Shown one piece after another: positions 5,740 to 8,178 of a stretch of DNA of 8,178 nucleotides. This DNA is from Rickettsia typhi (GTDB lineage: Bacteria > Pseudomonadota > Alphaproteobacteria > Rickettsiales > Rickettsiaceae), in assembly GCA_945878545.1 (NCBI GenBank), contig CAMCTQ010000050.1, positions 1 through 8,178 of the forward strand. The letters run 5' to 3'. Below the pieces are notes generated by a model. The model saw only the letters and a program-made list of their open reading frames with translations. It did no database searches and was not told where the DNA came from. Position numbers and translations under genes: made by a program. Each line of letters begins with the position of its first letter. Within the stretch, counting starts at the first letter, position 1.

Positions 5740-7260
5740 TATATAACAACACCAATATATTATGTAAATGACGTACCTCATATAGGTCACGCTTATACGA
5801 GTTTAGCATGCGATGTAATTGCTAGATTTATGAAAATAAATGGAAAAGAGGTTAGATATTTAAGTGGTACTGATGAACACGGACAAAAAGTAGAAAAATC
5901 AGCTTTAAATAACGGCCTTTCACCACAAGAATTTACTGATAAAATGTCTGTAAGTTTTAGAGATTTATTGAAGGCATTAAATATTACAAATTCTGATTTT
6001 ATCAGAACAACCGAAGAAAGACACAAGCTAGGGGTAAAAGCCTTTTGGAAGCAATTGAAAGAGAATGGTGATATATATAGTGATAAATATTGTGGTTGGT
6101 ATTCTGTTAGGGATGAAGCTTTTTATGACGAATCAGAGCTAACGCCAGAAGGTTTAGCTCCCACTGGGGCGCAAGTTGAATGGTTAGAAGAACCCAGCTA
6201 TTTTTTTGCTTTATCTAAATGGCAAGATAAATTACTAGAATTTTATGAAGCAAATCCTGATTTCATTAGACCGCAAACCAGAAAAAACGAAGTTATAAGT
6301 TTTGTAAAAAACGGTCTTATGGATTTATCTATTTCAAGAACAAGTTTTAAATGGGGTATTCCTGTTCCTGGTGATGAAGAGCATGTTATTTATGTATGGC
6401 TTGATGCATTGACAAATTATATTTCAGCACTTGGATATCCCGATGAAACAGGTGATTATAAGAAATTTTGGCCTGCTGATGTTCATATTGTAGGAAAGGA
6501 TATTTTAAGATTTCATGCTGTTTATTGGCCAGCATTTTTAATGTCAGTTGGTCTTCCTATACCAAAATCAATTTTCGCTCATGGTTGGTGGACAAACGAA
6601 GGACAAAAAATCTCAAAATCTATTGGCAATGTTATTGATCCATTTAAGTTAATTGAAGATTTTGGCCTAGATCAAGTTAGGTATTTTCTAATGAGAGAAG
6701 TTATATTTGGCAATGATGGAAATTATGCACGAGATAATTTAATCCAGAGAAATAACAGTGAATTATCCAATAAAATTGGTAATTTGATGCAACGCACTTG
6801 CTCTTTCATCTTTAAAAATTGCCAAGAGAAAATGCCAGAGGTCTCAAAAGAATTTATAAATGCAATGTACCAAAGCGAATTTTTTATTAAATTGCAAGAC
6901 CTTGTCAAAGATAGTGTTACTCAGATGGAAAGTTATAATATTAACGCTGTTCTTGATAACATCATATACATAACCGAACAGTCAAATATCTATATTGACC
7001 ATGCGGCACCGTGGACACTTAAAAACTCTGATCCTAAAAAAATGAATGAAGTTTTATATAGAATTGTAGAAACAATAAGGTATATAGCCGTATTGATGCA
7101 ACCATTTACACCAGATTCAGCAGCAAAAATGTTAAACCAACTTGGTGTGTCAGAAGATAATCGTAATATAATGCATTTAATCCAAGATTTTGCTATTAAG
7201 TCATCTAGTAAGATAGATCAACCTTCACCAATCTTTCCAAGGATAGAACTGGAACATTAA
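5725..7260 (+). CDS. metG: Methionyl-tRNA synthetase (short, zinc-ligand-poor type)
   Basis: The enzyme charges tRNA-Met with methionine in the cytoplasm. The 511-residue product begins with the family's F-Y-I-T-T-P-I-Y-Y-V-N-D strand and has the class I signatures H-I-G-H (19-22) and K-I-S-K-S (295-299). It also has the W-L-D-A-L-T-N-Y methionine-site segment (225-232). The anticodon-binding helix bundle contains D-H-A-A-P-W (425-430). In the connective peptide, where many MetRS have Cys-rich zinc knuckles, the sequence reads Y-C-G-W-Y-S-V-R-D-E (122-131) with only one Cys. It also lacks the C-terminal EMAP/Trbp111-like tRNA-binding domain. Both fit the compact MetRS form found in many alphaproteobacteria. 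GTG at 5725 is the start because it puts the conserved N-terminal strand at residue 5; no Shine-Dalgarno site is evident. The stretch around this start repeats sequence from just upstream. tatD follows after 11 bases. Confidence 0.95.
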   Translation: MSDNFYITTPIYYVNDVPHIGHAYTSLACDVIARFMKINGKEVRYLSGTDEHGQKVEKSALNNGLSPQEFTDKMSVSFRDLLKALNITNSDFIRTTEERHKLGVKAFWKQLKENGDIYSDKYCGWYSVRDEAFYDESELTPEGLAPTGAQVEWLEEPSYFFALSKWQDKLLEFYEANPDFIRPQTRKNEVISFVKNGLMDLSISRTSFKWGIPVPGDEEHVIYVWLDALTNYISALGYPDETGDYKKFWPADVHIVGKDILRFHAVYWPAFLMSVGLPIPKSIFAHGWWTNEGQKISKSIGNVIDPFKLIEDFGLDQVRYFLMREVIFGNDGNYARDNLIQRNNSELSNKIGNLMQRTCSFIFKNCQEKMPEVSKEFINAMYQSEFFIKLQDLVKDSVTQMESYNINAVLDNIIYITEQSNIYIDHAAPWTLKNSDPKKMNEVLYRIVETIRYIAVLMQPFTPDSAAKMLNQLGVSEDNRNIMHLIQDFAIKSSSKIDQPSPIFPRIELEH

Positions 7261-7271
7261 AGTATAGATAT

Positions 7272-8054
7272 ATGGTTTTAGTAGATTCACATTGTCATTT
7301 AGACATGCTAACAGAATACGATTCTCATGATAATATAATCAGACGTGCATCTGAATCAGATGTACATTACATGCAAACCATTTGTACGAAACTTGAGGAT
7401 TTTCCAAAAATTTTAGCCATTGTAGAAAATTACAATAATGTCTTTGCATCGGTTGGAATTCACCCAAGCGAAGTAACCAAACTAATAAATACTCAAGAAT
7501 TAATCGATCTCACCAAACATAGCAAGGTAGTAGGATTAGGAGAAACAGGTTTAGATTATCATTATAATAAAGATAGTTCTCAACAACAGCTTCAAAGAAA
7601 ATCCTTTGAAGAACATATTAAAGCTTCTTGTAAGAGTGAATTACCAGTTATAGTTCATACTAGAGAAGCTGAATATGACACATATGATATGATGGCCTCA
7701 TATAAGAAAACGCATAATTTCCCTGCTCTTATTCATTGCTTTACAGCTTCAGAAGAATTTGCTAGAAAAATACTTGATCTTGGTTTTTATATTTCAATAG
7801 CCGGCATTATTACTTTTAAAAATGCCGAAGAACTAAGGTCAATAGTCAAATTTATTCCACTTGATAGACTTTTAATAGAAACTGATTCTCCTTATCTTGC
7901 ACCCGTACCTAAAAGAGGCAAAACAAATGAACCCTCTTATGTAAAATACGTTGCTCAAGCCCTTGCTGATCTAAAAGGAATTACTTTCGAAGAATGTGCA
8001 AAACAAACAACAGAAAACTTCTTTACTCTATTTAATAAAGCTTCCAGGGGCTAG
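7272..8054 (+). CDS. tatD: TatD-family metal-dependent hydrolase / DNase
   Basis: The 260-residue product matches the TatD family in length and in all metal-ligand positions of the TIM-barrel amidohydrolase fold. These are H-C-H (His7, His9), G-E-T-G-L-D (90-95, Glu91), V-H-T-R-E-A (128-133, His129), H-C-F (155-157, His155) and E-T-D-S-P-Y-L (203-209, Asp205). The usual C-terminal T-x-E/N-N-x3-L-F helix is present at 247-254. TatD-family proteins are cytoplasmic metal-dependent nucleases, described as 3'-5' exonucleases or endonucleases acting in DNA repair or degradation. The exact substrate of this member, often called YcfH-like when encoded next to other housekeeping genes, cannot be read from sequence. 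The ATG at 7272 is 11 bases after the metG stop, so the two genes are probably cotranscribed; tatD-family genes directly downstream of metG are common in bacteria. No strong Shine-Dalgarno site is visible. Confidence 0.93.
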   Translation: MVLVDSHCHLDMLTEYDSHDNIIRRASESDVHYMQTICTKLEDFPKILAIVENYNNVFASVGIHPSEVTKLINTQELIDLTKHSKVVGLGETGLDYHYNKDSSQQQLQRKSFEEHIKASCKSELPVIVHTREAEYDTYDMMASYKKTHNFPALIHCFTASEEFARKILDLGFYISIAGIITFKNAEELRSIVKFIPLDRLLIETDSPYLAPVPKRGKTNEPSYVKYVAQALADLKGITFEECAKQTTENFFTLFNKASRG

Positions 8055-8108
8055 TCCTAATCTTGGGAAGCAATGAACGATAAAAGAAACCAAAGATGTA
8101 CAGCAATT

Positions 8109-8164
8109 TATAATAGATCCCTTTCCCTTGCTGGGTCTATTAAACTTGAAACCATCTAGTTTAA
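8109..8164. repeat. Two overlapping, mutually exclusive hairpins downstream of tatD
   Basis: Bases 8111-8121 (TAATAGATCCC) pair with 8133-8142 (GGGTCTATTA) around an 11-base loop, with one bulged T at 8118. A second stem pairs TTAAACT (8140-8146) with AGTTTAA (8158-8164) around an 11-base loop. The two share bases 8140-8142, so only one can form fully at a time. Neither is followed by a clear T-tract, so a simple intrinsic terminator is not supported. The 124 bases after tatD otherwise contain only very short open frames. Confidence 0.45.
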
Positions 8165-8178
8165 ACCATATCGTCATA

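Noticed and set aside
8040..8071. Possible tatD terminator hairpin, GCTTCC (8040-8045) with GGAAGC (8066-8071)
   Set aside because: The stem is only 6 bp with a 20-base loop, it starts inside the coding region, and no T-tract follows.
8073..8159. A 28-codon plus-strand ORF after tatD
   Set aside because: No Shine-Dalgarno site, no recognised similarity, and it overlaps the hairpins listed there.
8028..8177. A 49-codon minus-strand ORF overlapping the 3' end of tatD
   Set aside because: Short, with no recognisable motif, and its end runs antisense through the last codons of tatD. The open frame is within chance expectation.

Overview
The window is strongly A+T-rich and tightly packed. It carries six well-supported complete genes plus the 3' end of a seventh. 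The gene set points to an obligate or facultative intracellular alphaproteobacterium, most likely of the order Rickettsiales. The signs are low G+C, a probable ankyrin-repeat protein, a short methionyl-tRNA synthetase followed by a TatD-family gene, and a high-G+C palindromic repeat of the GTCATCCC...GGGAATGAC kind that is scattered through many Rickettsiales genomes. A full class A penicillin-binding protein argues for a lineage that keeps peptidoglycan synthesis (Rickettsiaceae- or Midichloriaceae-like) rather than the Anaplasma/Ehrlichia branch. This placement is inference from gene content, not a phylogeny.

Layout. Bases 1-333 hold the C-terminal end of a probable ankyrin-repeat protein whose start lies outside the window. 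Bases 359-1540 (+) encode HemW, a radical-SAM-type heme chaperone. Bases 1541-1776, between the convergent hemW and mrcA genes, hold a MITE-like insertion of about 196-200 bp: 20-bp perfect terminal inverted repeats, a near-perfect flanking direct repeat, and a core of nested G+C-rich palindromes. Bases 1777-4173 (-) encode a bifunctional class A PBP (PBP1A type). Bases 4174-4526 are a divergent intergenic region with one candidate promoter for each direction. Bases 4527-5656 (+) are a two-gene, ATGA-overlapping two-component operon: a sensor-less histidine kinase core and a receiver-only response regulator. Bases 5725-8054 (+) are metG and a tatD-family gene, 11 bp apart and probably cotranscribed. 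The last 124 bases hold two mutually exclusive hairpins and no convincing gene.

How the genes fit together. metG and tatD are housekeeping genes that are commonly neighbours in bacteria. HemW serves heme trafficking and the PBP serves cell-wall synthesis. The kinase/receiver pair is the only clearly regulatory unit. It lacks both a recognisable sensor and an output domain, so it must take its input from, and pass its signal to, partners encoded elsewhere. The most unusual objects are this stripped-down two-component pair and the nested-palindrome mobile element inserted two bases after the hemW stop codon.
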